DNA of 64,000 bases from an uncultured Prevotella sp. (GTDB taxonomy: Bacteria; Bacteroidota; Bacteroidia; Bacteroidales; Bacteroidaceae), in contig CAJOHJ010000007.1 in NCBI GenBank assembly GCA_905234265.1, positions 62,001 through 126,000 of the forward strand, given 5' to 3'. Positions 16,260 to 24,295 of this stretch are shown here, one piece after another. The notes beneath the pieces were generated by a model, which did not search any database, was not told the DNA's origin, and saw only the letters and a list, made by a program, of their open reading frames with translations. Position 1 is the first letter of the stretch, and each line of letters starts with the position of its first letter. Both the position numbers and the translations under genes were made by a program.

Positions 16260-17570
16260 TTACTGTGGATTGTTGGCAGCGAAGACAGCCATTCGCTCGT
16301 CCAGCTGTGCGTATTGATGGTCTTCAATGAATGAAGTGCAAACCCTAAGCCCCTCTTGATGTGATCCTGTCGTAATAAGGCTTATTGCAGACACACCGTA
16401 GTACATCAATTCGTGTGCCAGTTCTCCACTGCTCATCTTGCCGTAGCCGATGGTGAAGTAGAAGCCGTCGGCGACAGGAGTGTCTAAGTCTTTGTCGTAG
16501 ACGATATGGAAACCGTGACGCATGAATATTTCCTTCAGCTTGTGTGCACGCTGTCCATAGACGCTGATTTCTTTGCGGAAGTCGTAGCTTCCGTCGGCAG
16601 CGGCACTGAGCATGGCCTCCATTGCATATTGTGCGGAATGACTGGTGCCGCTGGAGAGTGCATAGAGCATGCGCGTGCTGAACACCAGACCGAAAGGCAG
16701 TCCTTCGTAGCGATTGGCCAGAGCTGGATACTTGCGGTTGAAGAGCTTGTCGGAAATGCAGGTTACTCCAATGCGTTCTCCAGCATAGCTGAATGCCTTG
16801 CTGCCCGAAATCAGCAGGATATAGTTGTCGGTATATCTTCCCACTGAGGGCTGGAAAGGCGGTTGGAAGGGAATGCTTAAGTCTTGCCTGAAATCCATTG
16901 CAAAATATGCCAGGTCTTCAAGTACTATTGTGTCGTATTTTGTTGCCAGTGTGCCGATTGTCTGCAGTTCGCTTTCCGACAGACATATCCATGCAGGATT
17001 GTTCGGGTTGGAATAGATGATGCAGCAAATGTTGCCTTTGCTGAGATAGCTTTCCAACTTACTGCCCAGCTTGTCGCCGCGGAAGTCGTAGACATCGAAA
17101 GTCTCATATTTTATGCCCATCACCTGCAGTTGCATTTTCTGCACAGGGAAGCCCGGGTCGATGAACAGCACTGTGTCTTTCTCAGGATTGGCTTGTGAGC
17201 ATGTCAGGAACGACGCGAATGTTCCTTGCATGGAACCGCTGACAGGTATGCATCCTGTGGGGCTGACGTCCAAATTGATGAATGCCTTTACGAAGCGCGA
17301 GGCAGCTTTCTTAAGTGCGGGCAGTCCCTGAATGTCAGGGTAGGAGTGTGCTATGCCATTGCTGAGAGCATTAATCTGGGCGTCAACACCTACCTGTGCG
17401 GCAGGCAGTCCGGGAATGCCCATTTCCATTTTAATGAACTCAACGCCAGAGGCTTTCTCTGCTGAGGCGGCAACTTGTTTTACTTCACGGATGGTTGCCT
17501 TGGCAAAGTCGTTAATGCCCAGGCTATTGATGAGTCCGTCAACAATACTTTTATCTATTGGTGTCTGCAT
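16260..17570 (-). CDS. PLP-dependent aminotransferase class I/II
   Basis: A second fold-type I aminotransferase, unrelated in detail to the one at 12938. Motifs are VSGSMQGTFASFL (PLP phosphate loop), IYSNPNNPAWICLS, VLEDLAYFAMDF and SGSKAFSYAGERIG with the cofactor Lys. The C-terminal residues include GSHQEGLRVCTSF. Length is 436. The upstream 85 bp consist of a 21-bp-period repeat (17571-17655), so the start codon abuts the array. Upstream on the same strand are the small hypothetical gene and rpoD. The substrate is unknown. Confidence 0.88.
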   Translation of the reverse strand: MQTPIDKSIVDGLINSLGINDFAKATIREVKQVAASAEKASGVEFIKMEMGIPGLPAAQVGVDAQINALSNGIAHSYPDIQGLPALKKAASRFVKAFINLDVSPTGCIPVSGSMQGTFASFLTCSQANPEKDTVLFIDPGFPVQKMQLQVMGIKYETFDVYDFRGDKLGSKLESYLSKGNICCIIYSNPNNPAWICLSESELQTIGTLATKYDTIVLEDLAYFAMDFRQDLSIPFQPPFQPSVGRYTDNYILLISGSKAFSYAGERIGVTCISDKLFNRKYPALANRYEGLPFGLVFSTRMLYALSSGTSHSAQYAMEAMLSAAADGSYDFRKEISVYGQRAHKLKEIFMRHGFHIVYDKDLDTPVADGFYFTIGYGKMSSGELAHELMYYGVSAISLITTGSHQEGLRVCTSFIEDHQYAQLDERMAVFAANNPQ

Positions 17571-17655
17571 GTTTGTAAGCTTTTGTATGAAACTTCGTAA
17601 GCTTTGTTTGAGCTTTCGCAGGCTTTGTGTGAAACTTCTTAAGCGTTTTGTAAAA
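17571..17655 (-). repeat. Degenerate 21-bp-period array F between two minus-strand genes
   Basis: About four imperfect units of exactly 21 bp, with aligned positions at 17573, 17594, 17615 and 17636. Cores read AACTTCGTAAGCTTTG, AGCTTTCGCAGGCTTTG and AACTTCTTAAGCGTTTTG. Arms such as CTTCGTAAG are near-palindromic, like units in the other arrays (ATCTTCGTAAGAT), but the sequence family differs. It fills the space from the stop of the small gene (17656) to the aminotransferase start. Confidence 0.75.
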
Positions 17656-18117
17656 TTACTGATTGTATTCTACAGGGATGAATTTGAAGTCCTGCTCTCT
17701 AAGGATTATCAGACTGTTGTTGCCAGGTGTGCTACTGCCAGAAGCACTTTTGCCGCCGTATTTCTTTTTCATTTTTGTAAGTTTCTTTTCGGCAGACTTC
17801 CTGCTCTTGTCAAATACAACAAGGCATACGCGGCTCGACAGTCCATACTGAGAACTCAAGAAGTCGCGCAACTGGTAGGAGTAGTTGTCGCGTCCTATGA
17901 GGAATTTCGTTTTAGTGTCATACCAAACGTTCTGCAAGTCCTGCACTTCGGTAATGTAGACGGTAGTGTCTTTGAAAGATGCCGAAAAACCGAATATGTA
18001 CATGTGTTTCATTTGCACCTGCCTGCCGATGGAAGAAAGCGGAATGCATATAATGAAAAGAAGTATTAACAGAGCCTTGTGTAGTGTTTCGCTTTGTGAG
18101 TTTCTTGTTGGAGTCAT
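17656..18117 (-). CDS. Small hypothetical protein coupled to rpoD, membrane-anchored or exported
   Basis: A 153-residue protein not assigned to a family. Residues about 13-31 ([18 protein letters not shown]) form a signal or anchor helix. The rest is a small mixed domain followed by a Lys-rich stretch ([16 protein letters not shown]) and a Ser/Gly linker. The ATG overlaps the rpoD stop by four bases (ATGA), so translation is probably coupled to the sigma factor. The overlap, a plausible signal sequence and the same-strand context support it as a real gene. Function unknown; an envelope role is only a guess from the N terminus. Confidence 0.75.
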   Translation of the reverse strand: MTPTRNSQSETLHKALLILLFIICIPLSSIGRQVQMKHMYIFGFSASFKDTTVYITEVQDLQNVWYDTKTKFLIGRDNYSYQLRDFLSSQYGLSSRVCLVVFDKSRKSAEKKLTKMKKKYGGKSASGSSTPGNNSLIILREQDFKFIPVEYNQ

Positions 18118-18977
18118 TGTCCTAAATAAGTTTTTAAGATGTTGTTCTTCGTGTTGCCGCGTAGTCTTCGTATAGCCTTCTCCTTAATCTGTCTGACGCG
18201 CTCGCGTGTGAGACCGTATTTTGCACCGATTTCGTCAAGGCTCATTTCCTGCTGGCCAATGCCATAGTAGGCCTTGATGACGTTGCGCTCGCGCTCGCCA
18301 AGCATGGTTAGCGCGCTGACGATTTCGGCACGTAACGACTCCAGTACCAGCTGGCTGTCCACCATTGGCGAGTCTTCGTTGACAAGCACGTCGAGCAGGC
18401 TGCTGTCATCGCTGTCAGAGAATGGGGCATCCACGGAGACATGGCGTCCCACGGCACTCAGTGCCTCGCCGACCTTTTCCTCTGAGAGGTCTGTGCCTTC
18501 AGAGATTTCGCCTATTGAAGGCCGTCGCTCGTTCTCCTGCTCAAACTTGCTGAGCATGCGGTTAATCTTGTTTACCGAACTGACTTGGTTCAGTGGCAGC
18601 CTGACGAGCCGGCTTTGTTCGGCAAGAGCCTGCAGAATGCTCTGTCGTATCCACCAGACTGCGTAGCTGATAAACTTGAATCCGCGTGTCTCGTCGAAGC
18701 GCTCGGCAGCTTTTATCAGCCCCATGTTTCCCTCGTCTATTAGGTCTGGCAGCGACAGTCCTTGGTTCTGGTACTGTTTGGCTACTGACACTACGAAGCG
18801 CAAGTTAGCCTTGGTAAGTCTTTCCAGTGCCTTGCGGTCGCCCTTTTTTATTTTTGCAGCCAGCTCCACCTCCTCGTCGGTAGTGAGCAATTCTTCGTGG
18901 CCAATGTCTTGCAGGTATTTGTCCAGAGAGTCGCTTTCGCGGTTGGTAATAGACTTGGTAATCTTTAGTTGTCTCAT
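18114..18977 (-). CDS. rpoD: Primary sigma factor RpoD/SigA, short Bacteroidota type
   Basis: Directs RNA polymerase to housekeeping promoters. At 287 residues it lacks the region 1.1 and non-conserved insert of proteobacterial sigma-70, as is normal for Bacteroidota primary sigmas. Region 1.2 has [17 protein letters not shown]. Region 2 has [20 protein letters not shown] and [19 protein letters not shown] (-7 recognition). Region 3 follows, and region 4 ends with [19 protein letters not shown] (-33 recognition helix). It has its own promoter at 19003-19034. This protein explains the TTTG/TAnnTTTG elements seen throughout the window. Confidence 0.96.
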   Translation of the reverse strand: MRQLKITKSITNRESDSLDKYLQDIGHEELLTTDEEVELAAKIKKGDRKALERLTKANLRFVVSVAKQYQNQGLSLPDLIDEGNMGLIKAAERFDETRGFKFISYAVWWIRQSILQALAEQSRLVRLPLNQVSSVNKINRMLSKFEQENERRPSIGEISEGTDLSEEKVGEALSAVGRHVSVDAPFSDSDDSSLLDVLVNEDSPMVDSQLVLESLRAEIVSALTMLGERERNVIKAYYGIGQQEMSLDEIGAKYGLTRERVRQIKEKAIRRLRGNTKNNILKTYLGQ

Positions 18978-19002
18978 GAGGGCTTTTGATTAATGGCGGA
19001 TG

Positions 19003-19034
19003 CAAAAGTATATGATTTTTCTCAAATCACCAAA
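19003..19034 (-). promoter_or_regulatory. rpoD promoter
   Basis: On the minus strand TTTG (complement of 19031-19034), 20-bp spacer, TACTTTTG (complement of 19003-19010). Start expected near 18996, about 20 nt before the rpoD ATG. Confidence 0.78.
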
Positions 19035-19080
19035 TTTTTGACTGTTTTCTGTGCCGCTCATGAAAAATTCCACAAGTGCG

Positions 19081-19120
19081 AAAAAAAAAAGGAGACTGTA
19101 CGAAAGCTGTACAGTCTCCT
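19081..19120 (-). terminator. Terminator of the slyD-aroC unit
   Basis: Read on the minus strand: a 12-bp stem (19109-19120 with 19090-19101), 7-nt loop, then a tract of ten T. It lies 140 bp beyond the aroC stop and just before the rpoD promoter. The 19121-19261 stretch between aroC and this hairpin shows nothing else. Confidence 0.88.
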
Positions 19121-19261
19121 ACCAACACAAAAACTAAACTAGACTTAACTAAATGCTCATGGAGATTTTCACAAATCTCGTAAAAGCTTTTGCAAATTTA
19201 GTGTAAATATTTTAAACAACAAAGTTTTTCTGCATTTTTTTTGCATTATCATGCTTTTTAA

Positions 19262-20338
19262 TCATATTTTCACAGTTTTAGACATCAGATAGTGGTCTAA
19301 AAGAGTGATGGCAGTCATAGCTTCGACTACGGGAACGGCACGCGGGAGAACGCAGGGGTCGTGGCGTCCGCGTACTGTTAGTGTTGTCGGCTGGCCGCTG
19401 TCGTCTACGGTGTTCTGCGGTTGGAGAATGGTTGCCACAGGCTTGAAGGCCACGCGGAAGTAAATGTCCTGCCCATTTGAGATGCCGCCCTGTATGCCGC
19501 CGCTATTATTAGTTGCAGTTGTTATGCTGCCGTCGGCACCAGCAATGAAGAGGTCGTTCTGTTCAGAGCCGCGCATGGCAACGCCCGAGAAGCCTGTGCC
19601 ATACTCAAAGCCCTTTGCGGCATTGATGCTGAGCATTGCCGATGCCAGGGCAGCATGCAGCTTTCCTGCTTCTGGCTCTCCCACACCAGGAGGACACCCC
19701 CTGACTACGCATGTGATTATTCCGCCGATGGTGTCGCCATCGCTTTTCACCTGTTCTATGAGTTCTATCATCTCCTGTGCCTTGGCAAGGTCTGGACAGC
19801 GCACGATGTTACTTTCCGTGAGCTGCAGGTTGTAGTGCTTATAGTCAGCGTCCAAGGCAATGTTGCCCACCTGCGATGTGTAGGCGTTGATGCTGACGCC
19901 AAGTTGTCTCAGGGCCAGCTGAGCCAGCGCGCCGGCTACGCATCTGCTGATGGTAGCCCTTGCCGACGAACGGCCGCCGCCGCGGTGGTCGCGAATGCCG
20001 TATTTTGTAAAGTATGTATAATCTGCATGCGATGGGCGGAACACGTGGCGCATGTTCTCGTAGTCCTGTGAGTGCTGGTTGTTGTTGTAGACCATGAAGC
20101 CGATAGGCGTACCCGTAGACTTGCCTTCGAAGACGCCGCTTAGAAGTTCCACACGGTCTTGTTCGTTGCGCGAAGTAGTAATGCTGCTCTGCCCAGGGCG
20201 TCGCCTGCTAAGCTGCATCTGTATGAAGTCAGTGTCGATGTCGATGCCGGCAGGCATTCCGTCTACGACGCCGCCAATGCCGGCACCATGGCTTTCGCCA
20301 AAGGTGGTTAGTCTGAAGATGTTTCCAAAGGTGTTCAT
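19262..20338 (-). CDS. aroC: Chorismate synthase
   Basis: Converts 5-enolpyruvylshikimate-3-phosphate to chorismate using reduced FMN, the last shikimate step. The 358-residue protein shows [20 protein letters not shown] at the start (first signature), [12 protein letters not shown] (third signature), and [19 protein letters not shown]. The frame is open 25 codons upstream through a His/Pro-rich low-complexity stretch, but the conserved family start [10 protein letters not shown] sets ATG 20338. It follows slyD by 50 bp on the same strand and probably shares its promoter. It supplies chorismate to the pheA operon 2 kb away. Confidence 0.96.
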   Translation of the reverse strand: MNTFGNIFRLTTFGESHGAGIGGVVDGMPAGIDIDTDFIQMQLSRRRPGQSSITTSRNEQDRVELLSGVFEGKSTGTPIGFMVYNNNQHSQDYENMRHVFRPSHADYTYFTKYGIRDHRGGGRSSARATISRCVAGALAQLALRQLGVSINAYTSQVGNIALDADYKHYNLQLTESNIVRCPDLAKAQEMIELIEQVKSDGDTIGGIITCVVRGCPPGVGEPEAGKLHAALASAMLSINAAKGFEYGTGFSGVAMRGSEQNDLFIAGADGSITTATNNSGGIQGGISNGQDIYFRVAFKPVATILQPQNTVDDSGQPTTLTVRGRHDPCVLPRAVPVVEAMTAITLLDHYLMSKTVKI

Positions 20339-20388
20339 GGTGTTGGATAAGGGTGTTGGATGATGGGTGTGGGGTGATGGGTGCTGGG

Positions 20389-20997
20389 TTATTTGTGGTT
20401 GCCGCAGTTGCAACCATTGTTGCGGCCATTGTCACAGTCGTTACTGCAGTCGTTACCGCAGTCGCATTCGCCGTCTCCGTGCTTGTGTCCGCAGCAGCAG
20501 CCTCCGGTAAGATGCTTTACCAGACGGTCAACTTCTTGCTGGGTGGCCTGGCGGTTTTCAAGCACGCGGCCCTCAAAATACAGAGTCTCGCCTGCAAGCG
20601 GATGGTTCAGGTCGACGGTTACCTTTTCCGTGCCAATCTCAATTACGCGTCCGTAGAAGCGCTGTCCGCCCTCGTCTTGCAGTGGTACGATGGCGTCGAC
20701 ATAAATGTTGTCAGAGTCGAATTTTCCGTCAATGCAGAACACTTCACGGTCTAACTGCAACACGCGGCTTTCGTCGTAGTCGCCGTAAGCCTGCTTTTTG
20801 GCCAGTGAAAAGCTGAAGTCGTTGCCGGTTTCCACTTCCATCAGAATTCTCTCAAATTCGTCCAGTGCATATCCGAAGCCAGTAATCATCGTAAACGGCT
20901 TCTCGGCTGTGGCCTCCTCTACAAGTTCTCTCCCGTCTTTGCCGTCGGTGTAAAGCTTGTAAGCAACGGCCAGATACCTATTACCATTATTATCCAT
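20389..20997 (-). CDS. slyD: SlyD-like FKBP-type peptidyl-prolyl isomerase
   Basis: A cytosolic proline isomerase and chaperone with an insert-in-flap domain and a metal-binding tail. [20 protein letters not shown] and the [20 protein letters not shown] segment belong to the FKBP fold. [17 protein letters not shown] begins the insert. [15 protein letters not shown] closes the FKBP fold. The last 40 residues are Cys/His/Asp/Asn-rich ([20 protein letters not shown] and more), fitting nickel or zinc binding. The start is ATG 20997; the frame is open 77 codons further but that region holds the promoter. Confidence 0.94.
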   Translation of the reverse strand: MDNNGNRYLAVAYKLYTDGKDGRELVEEATAEKPFTMITGFGYALDEFERILMEVETGNDFSFSLAKKQAYGDYDESRVLQLDREVFCIDGKFDSDNIYVDAIVPLQDEGGQRFYGRVIEIGTEKVTVDLNHPLAGETLYFEGRVLENRQATQQEVDRLVKHLTGGCCCGHKHGDGECDCGNDCSNDCDNGRNNGCNCGNHK

Positions 20998-21032
20998 GTG
21001 GTTTTGTTTTTTCGTGTTAAAAATGTTTTGTG

Positions 21033-21064
21033 CAAAAGTAATGCAAATATTGCTGAATAGCAAA
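21033..21064 (-). promoter_or_regulatory. slyD-aroC promoter
   Basis: On the minus strand TTTG (complement of 21061-21064), 20-bp spacer, TACTTTTG (complement of 21033-21040). Leader about 30 nt. Confidence 0.8.
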
Positions 21065-21160
21065 GAAAAACTGCTAAATTTGACTAATGTCAACGAAAAG
21101 CCAGCTTTGTTGACCTTCGTCAAAAATAGCGTTGTGTTCGTAAACAAAATTGCTGAAAAT

Positions 21161-21191
21161 TTTGCAGGAAGCAAAAATCGCCTTACTTTTG
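21161..21191 (+). promoter_or_regulatory. Promoter of the 119-residue exported protein
   Basis: TTTG at 21161-21164, 19-bp spacer, TACTTTTG at 21184-21191. Divergent from the slyD promoter, with a leader of about 75 nt. Confidence 0.8.
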
Positions 21192-21275
21192 CATCAGTCA
21201 AACAGGGGAAGCGACCTCTGGGAGACAAGCGAAAAACACATTATTTATTATTAAAGGAAGAAAGGATAACAAGTT

Positions 21276-21635
21276 ATGAAAAGATTGTTTTTAACTATGG
21301 TTGCTCTGCTGAGCATGACCATGACTTTCGCAGAAAATGAGACCACGAAGGCTGCCAGTAGCACAGAGGCATATGACATGAGTGTAAACCTGGAGCGCCT
21401 GAGCAAGGTTCTAGAGTTGTCGAACGACCAGATTGGTGCATTTGAGGAAATCCACAAGACCTTCTGTGCAGAAATGATGTTTGCCGCACAGTATGCTGCC
21501 GAGGATCGCGACCCGCTGGTAGAGAAGGCCATCAAGAAGGATGTCGCCTACATGGGCTACATTCTCAGCAAAGAGCAGATGCGCCGCTATCTGACACTGC
21601 TGAACCTTACGCTCGTCAATCGCGGACTGCGTTGA
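21276..21635 (+). CDS. Small exported hypothetical protein
   Basis: A 119-residue protein with a clear signal peptide (MKRLFLTMVALLSMTMTFA, cleavage after about residue 19). The mature helical domain is rich in Glu, Lys and Met, with segments LSKVLELSNDQIGAFEEIH and LSKEQMRRYLTLLNLTL. The helical, exported layout recalls small periplasmic stress proteins of the Spy/CpxP kind, but no diagnostic motif is seen. It has its own promoter and terminator, so it is an independent unit. Conserved in related genomes as far as I recall; function unknown. Confidence 0.8.
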   Translation: MKRLFLTMVALLSMTMTFAENETTKAASSTEAYDMSVNLERLSKVLELSNDQIGAFEEIHKTFCAEMMFAAQYAAEDRDPLVEKAIKKDVAYMGYILSKEQMRRYLTLLNLTLVNRGLR

Positions 21636-21677
21636 AGGCTTAACAGTGAATCGTAAGTTAGTAGTTTTAATCACTGT

Positions 21678-21713
21678 AGGGGATGTCACAACATTGTTTG
21701 GCATCCCCTCTTT
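21678..21713 (+). terminator. Terminator after the small exported protein
   Basis: AGGGGATG (21678-21685) pairs with CATCCCCT (21702-21709), 16-nt loop, then CTTTATTT. Confidence 0.7.
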
Positions 21714-21822
21714 ATTTGTGTCGCTGCCTGGGGCTTTTGTTCATTGTATCTTGGAAACTGTCAGCAAAAAGTGTAAAAAAATGATAAATTGGAATTTTTG
21801 TGGCGATTTTTCCAAGAAAATG

Positions 21823-21854
21823 TTTGTCGGTTAAGTAAAAAAACTATACATTTG
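21823..21854 (+). promoter_or_regulatory. Promoter of the pheA operon
   Basis: TTTG at 21823-21826, 20-bp spacer, TACATTTG at 21847-21854. Transcription would start near 21861, giving a leader of about 200 nt that contains the leader peptide and attenuator. Confidence 0.82.
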
Positions 21855-21883
21855 CAGCGCTAAAAAGCAAAAAGCACAACAAA

Positions 21884-21961
21884 ATGAACATTCAGAACCA
21901 GTTTTTTTACGGCTTTTACTTTTACTTTGCAGAGAACTGTGAAGCGGTTGGCCGTATGTAA
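21884..21961 (+). CDS. Phe/Tyr-rich leader peptide of the pheA operon
   Basis: A 25-codon reading frame, too short for ordinary gene calling, starting with ATG 21884 and ending in TAA 21959-21961. Its middle is FFYGFYFYF: five Phe and three Tyr in nine residues, encoded just upstream of the antiterminator segment. Position between promoter and terminator, in front of prephenate dehydratase, and codon content fit a transcription-attenuation leader. Ribosome stalling on Phe or Tyr codons would report shortage of these amino acids. Confidence 0.88.
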   Translation: MNIQNQFFYGFYFYFAENCEAVGRM

Positions 21962-22033
21962 GACTTGACAAATTAGACATTGAAGAATTTAGATAGGCTC
22001 CGCTTCACGAAAGGGTGAATGCGGAGTTTTTTT
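21939..22033 (+). promoter_or_regulatory. Transcription attenuator with competing antiterminator, pheA operon
   Basis: The terminator is CTCCGC-TTCAC (21998-22008) paired with GTGAA-T-GCGGAG (22015-22026, one bulged T), loop GAAAGG, followed by seven T. The leader segment GTGAAGCGG (21939-21947) is exactly complementary over nine bases to CCGCTTCAC (22000-22008) in the 5' arm and can displace the terminator. The segment lies inside the leader peptide, 10 nt after the last Phe codon. A ribosome reaching the stop masks it (termination); one stalled earlier leaves it free (readthrough). Confidence 0.88.
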
Positions 22034-22059
22034 ATAACATAACAGAAATTAGTTGACAG

Positions 22060-22902
22060 ATGAAGAGAATAGCAATACAGGGACTCGTCGGATCTTTTCA
22101 CGACATAGCAGCACACTTGTTTTTTGAAAACGAGCAGATACAGCTCATCTGCTGCTCAACGTTTGAGGATGTTTTCAAAAGCTTGAAGGAAGACCCCACG
22201 GCAGTTGGCGTGCTGGCCATTGAAAACACTATTGCCGGCTCCCTGCTGCATAACTATGAGCTGTTGCGCTCGTCGGGGACCACAATCGTCGGCGAACACA
22301 AGCTGCACATATCCCACTGCATCTGCTGCCTGCCCGATGACGACATTGACACGATCACCGAAATCCACTCTCATCCTGTTGCACTCATGCAGTGCCGCGA
22401 GTTCCTTGCCGCCCATCCGGACATCAAGCACGTTGAGGCCGAGGACACTGCAGGGTCTGCAAAGATGATTGCCGAGCAGCAGAAGCACGGCTGGGCAGCT
22501 ATTTGCCATGCCGAGGCAGCCAGGCTGTATGGTCTTAAGGTTATAGAAGACCATATTGAAGACAACAAACACAATTTCACACGCTTTCTCGTTGTCAGCA
22601 ATCCTAACAAGGCCGACCTGCTGCGTCCGCTGACGGAGGCCAACAAGTCGAGCATCGTCTTCTCGCTGCCCCACGAAGAAGGCTCGCTGAGCCACGTGCT
22701 TGCAATACTGTCGTTCTACAAGATTAACCTTACAAAAATACAGTCGTTGCCGATTATCGGCCGCGAGTGGGAATATTTGTTCTACGTGGATGTAATGTAC
22801 GACGACCTGACGCGCTATCGTCAGTCCATCGATGCCATCATTCCGCTTACCCGTGACTTTAAGATTCTTGGAGAGTATAAGGAGGGGAGACAGACAAATT
22901 AA
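22060..22902 (+). CDS. pheA: Prephenate dehydratase with ACT domain
   Basis: Converts prephenate to phenylpyruvate, the committed phenylalanine step. The catalytic domain begins IAIQGLVGSFHDIAAHLFF and includes VGVLAIENTIAGSLLHNYELL and a late NFTRFLVVS, the Thr-Arg-Phe catalytic signature. A C-terminal ACT domain (SIVFSLPHEEGSLSHVLAIL and the following KINLTKIQSLPI) should give feedback inhibition by Phe. There is no fused chorismate mutase; that activity is in the DAHP synthase fusion two genes downstream. First gene behind the attenuator; length 280 is normal. Confidence 0.96.
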   Translation: MKRIAIQGLVGSFHDIAAHLFFENEQIQLICCSTFEDVFKSLKEDPTAVGVLAIENTIAGSLLHNYELLRSSGTTIVGEHKLHISHCICCLPDDDIDTITEIHSHPVALMQCREFLAAHPDIKHVEAEDTAGSAKMIAEQQKHGWAAICHAEAARLYGLKVIEDHIEDNKHNFTRFLVVSNPNKADLLRPLTEANKSSIVFSLPHEEGSLSHVLAILSFYKINLTKIQSLPIIGREWEYLFYVDVMYDDLTRYRQSIDAIIPLTRDFKILGEYKEGRQTN

Positions 22903-22924
22903 TAAAGAATAATAACAAAAATAT

Positions 22925-24166
22925 ATGGAAACAGCTACGAAAGCAAGTAACCAAAACCCCTCCATCGGGGAGGGCTTGGGTGGGCATTTTACTCCCGCCG
23001 ACAGATTAAGTTTAGTACAGGAGTATTATTTCAGCAGAAAGCTAAAGGAGGTTGCCCAGCTGAACGCCGAGGGCAAGGACATTATCTCCTTGGCCATCGG
23101 CAGCCCCGACATGCCGCCCTCGGAGCAGACAATAGAAAAGCTCTGCCAAGTGGCTCACGAACCCTCTGCACACGGCTATCAGCCTACTATGGGTACCCCC
23201 GAGCTGCGCAAGGCAATGTCGTCGTTCTACAAGCGTTGGTATGATGTGGACGTCGATCCGCAGACAGAAGTCCTGCCGTTCATCGGCTCCAAGGAGGGCA
23301 TTCTGCACGTCACGCTGGCACTGGTAAACCCAGGCGACCAGGTGCTGGTGCCAAATCCAGGCTATCCCACGTACACTTCGCTCAGCAAGCTGCTGGGAGC
23401 CGAAGTGGTCTACTACAACCTCCTTGAGGACAACGGCTGGCAGCCGGACTTTGACGCCATAGAGCGCATGGACCTCAGCAGAGTCAAAATACTCTGGACG
23501 AACTATCCCAACATGCCGACTGGTGGCCGCGCCCGGCGAGAGACTTACGAGCGTCTGGTGCGCTTTGCCAAGGAACACGGCATTGTTGTCGTCAACGACA
23601 ATCCCTATAGCTTCATTCTCAGCGAGGAACACCTGTCGCTGCTTCAGATACCGGGTGCCAAGGACTGCTGCATAGAGTTCAACTCGATGTCGAAGTCGCA
23701 CAACATGCCCGGATGGCGTGTCGGCCTCTGTGTATCAAACGCTGAGTTCATCTCATGGATACTCAAGGTGCAGTCAAACATCGAGAGCGGCACGTTCCGC
23801 GGCATCCAGCTTGCTGCTGCCGAGGCCTACAACAACAGCGACGAGTGGCACCGCGTGGCCAACATTGAGCGCTATGCTGCCCGCCGCAAGTATGCCGAGC
23901 AGATAATGGACGTCCTCGGCTGTACGTACGACAAGAGTCAGGTTGGCATGTTCCTCTGGGGCAAGATACCCGACGGCTATAAGAATGTGGAAGACCTCAC
24001 AGAGCGAGTACTCCACGAGGCACGCGTCTTCATTACTCCCGGCTTTATCTTCGGAAGCAACGGCGAGCGATACATCCGCATCTCACTGTGTGCCAAGGAA
24101 GAGAAAATACAGCAGGCATTAGAAAGAATCAAAAACCTAAAGGCCACCCAAGGGATGAATGTCTGA
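22925..24166 (+). CDS. PLP-dependent aminotransferase of the pheA operon (aromatic/aspartate type)
   Basis: Expected to interconvert prephenate, phenylpyruvate or 4-hydroxyphenylpyruvate with their amino acids. Motifs include SLAIGSPDMPPSEQTIEKL, GSKEGILHVTLALVNPGDQV (PLP loop), TNYPNMPTGGRA (the usual NPxNPTG is altered), VVNDNPYSFIL and FNSMSKSHNMPGWRVG with the cofactor Lys. Residues about 10-20 (NQNPSIGEGLGG) are encoded by a mobile-looking hairpin repeat inserted in frame after the start. Family proteins begin near TPADRLSLVQEYYFS. It lies 22 bp after pheA. Confidence 0.92.
   Translation: METATKASNQNPSIGEGLGGHFTPADRLSLVQEYYFSRKLKEVAQLNAEGKDIISLAIGSPDMPPSEQTIEKLCQVAHEPSAHGYQPTMGTPELRKAMSSFYKRWYDVDVDPQTEVLPFIGSKEGILHVTLALVNPGDQVLVPNPGYPTYTSLSKLLGAEVVYYNLLEDNGWQPDFDAIERMDLSRVKILWTNYPNMPTGGRARRETYERLVRFAKEHGIVVVNDNPYSFILSEEHLSLLQIPGAKDCCIEFNSMSKSHNMPGWRVGLCVSNAEFISWILKVQSNIESGTFRGIQLAAAEAYNNSDEWHRVANIERYAARRKYAEQIMDVLGCTYDKSQVGMFLWGKIPDGYKNVEDLTERVLHEARVFITPGFIFGSNGERYIRISLCAKEEKIQQALERIKNLKATQGMNV
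22957..22984 (+). repeat. GC-rich hairpin repeat, copy 1, inside the aminotransferase 5' end
   Basis: CCCCTCCATCGGGGAGGG followed by CTTGGGTGGG. CCCTCC and GGAGGG can pair. A second copy (24263-24289) in the same orientation lies before the next gene. Here it is translated in frame as NPSIGEGLGG. Confidence 0.85.
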
Positions 24167-24262
24167 ATAGATGAAAAGGGCAGGCTATGTATCGCGGAAA
24201 TAAACATAATTAAAATAATAACAACACTAAAAAAAAGGAGCACCCGTTATGTAAACAGACAT

Positions 24263-24289
24263 CCCTCCCTTGGGGAGGGCTTGGGTGGG
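24263..24289 (+). repeat. GC-rich hairpin repeat, copy 2, before the DAHP synthase gene
   Basis: CCCTCCCTTGGGGAGGG followed by CTTGGGTGGG, differing from copy 1 at about three positions, ending 6 bp before the ATG. About 13 bp upstream is a start-stop pair ATGTAA (24250-24255). Both copies are preceded by ATGnAAACAG. The rest of 24167-24262 is AT-rich and shows only an AGGAG before that ATGTAA. Confidence 0.85.
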
Positions 24290-24295
24290 CTTACT

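Noticed and set aside
20339..20413. 25-codon extension of aroC and the GTGTTGGATGATGGG-like repeats in it
   Set aside because: Low-complexity G/T sequence encoding His/Pro. The chorismate synthase family starts at 20338. The repeats are short and irregular.
22925..24295. Insertion sequence or transposon as source of the GC-rich repeats
   Set aside because: No transposase, terminal repeats or target duplications. The element is under 30 bp.
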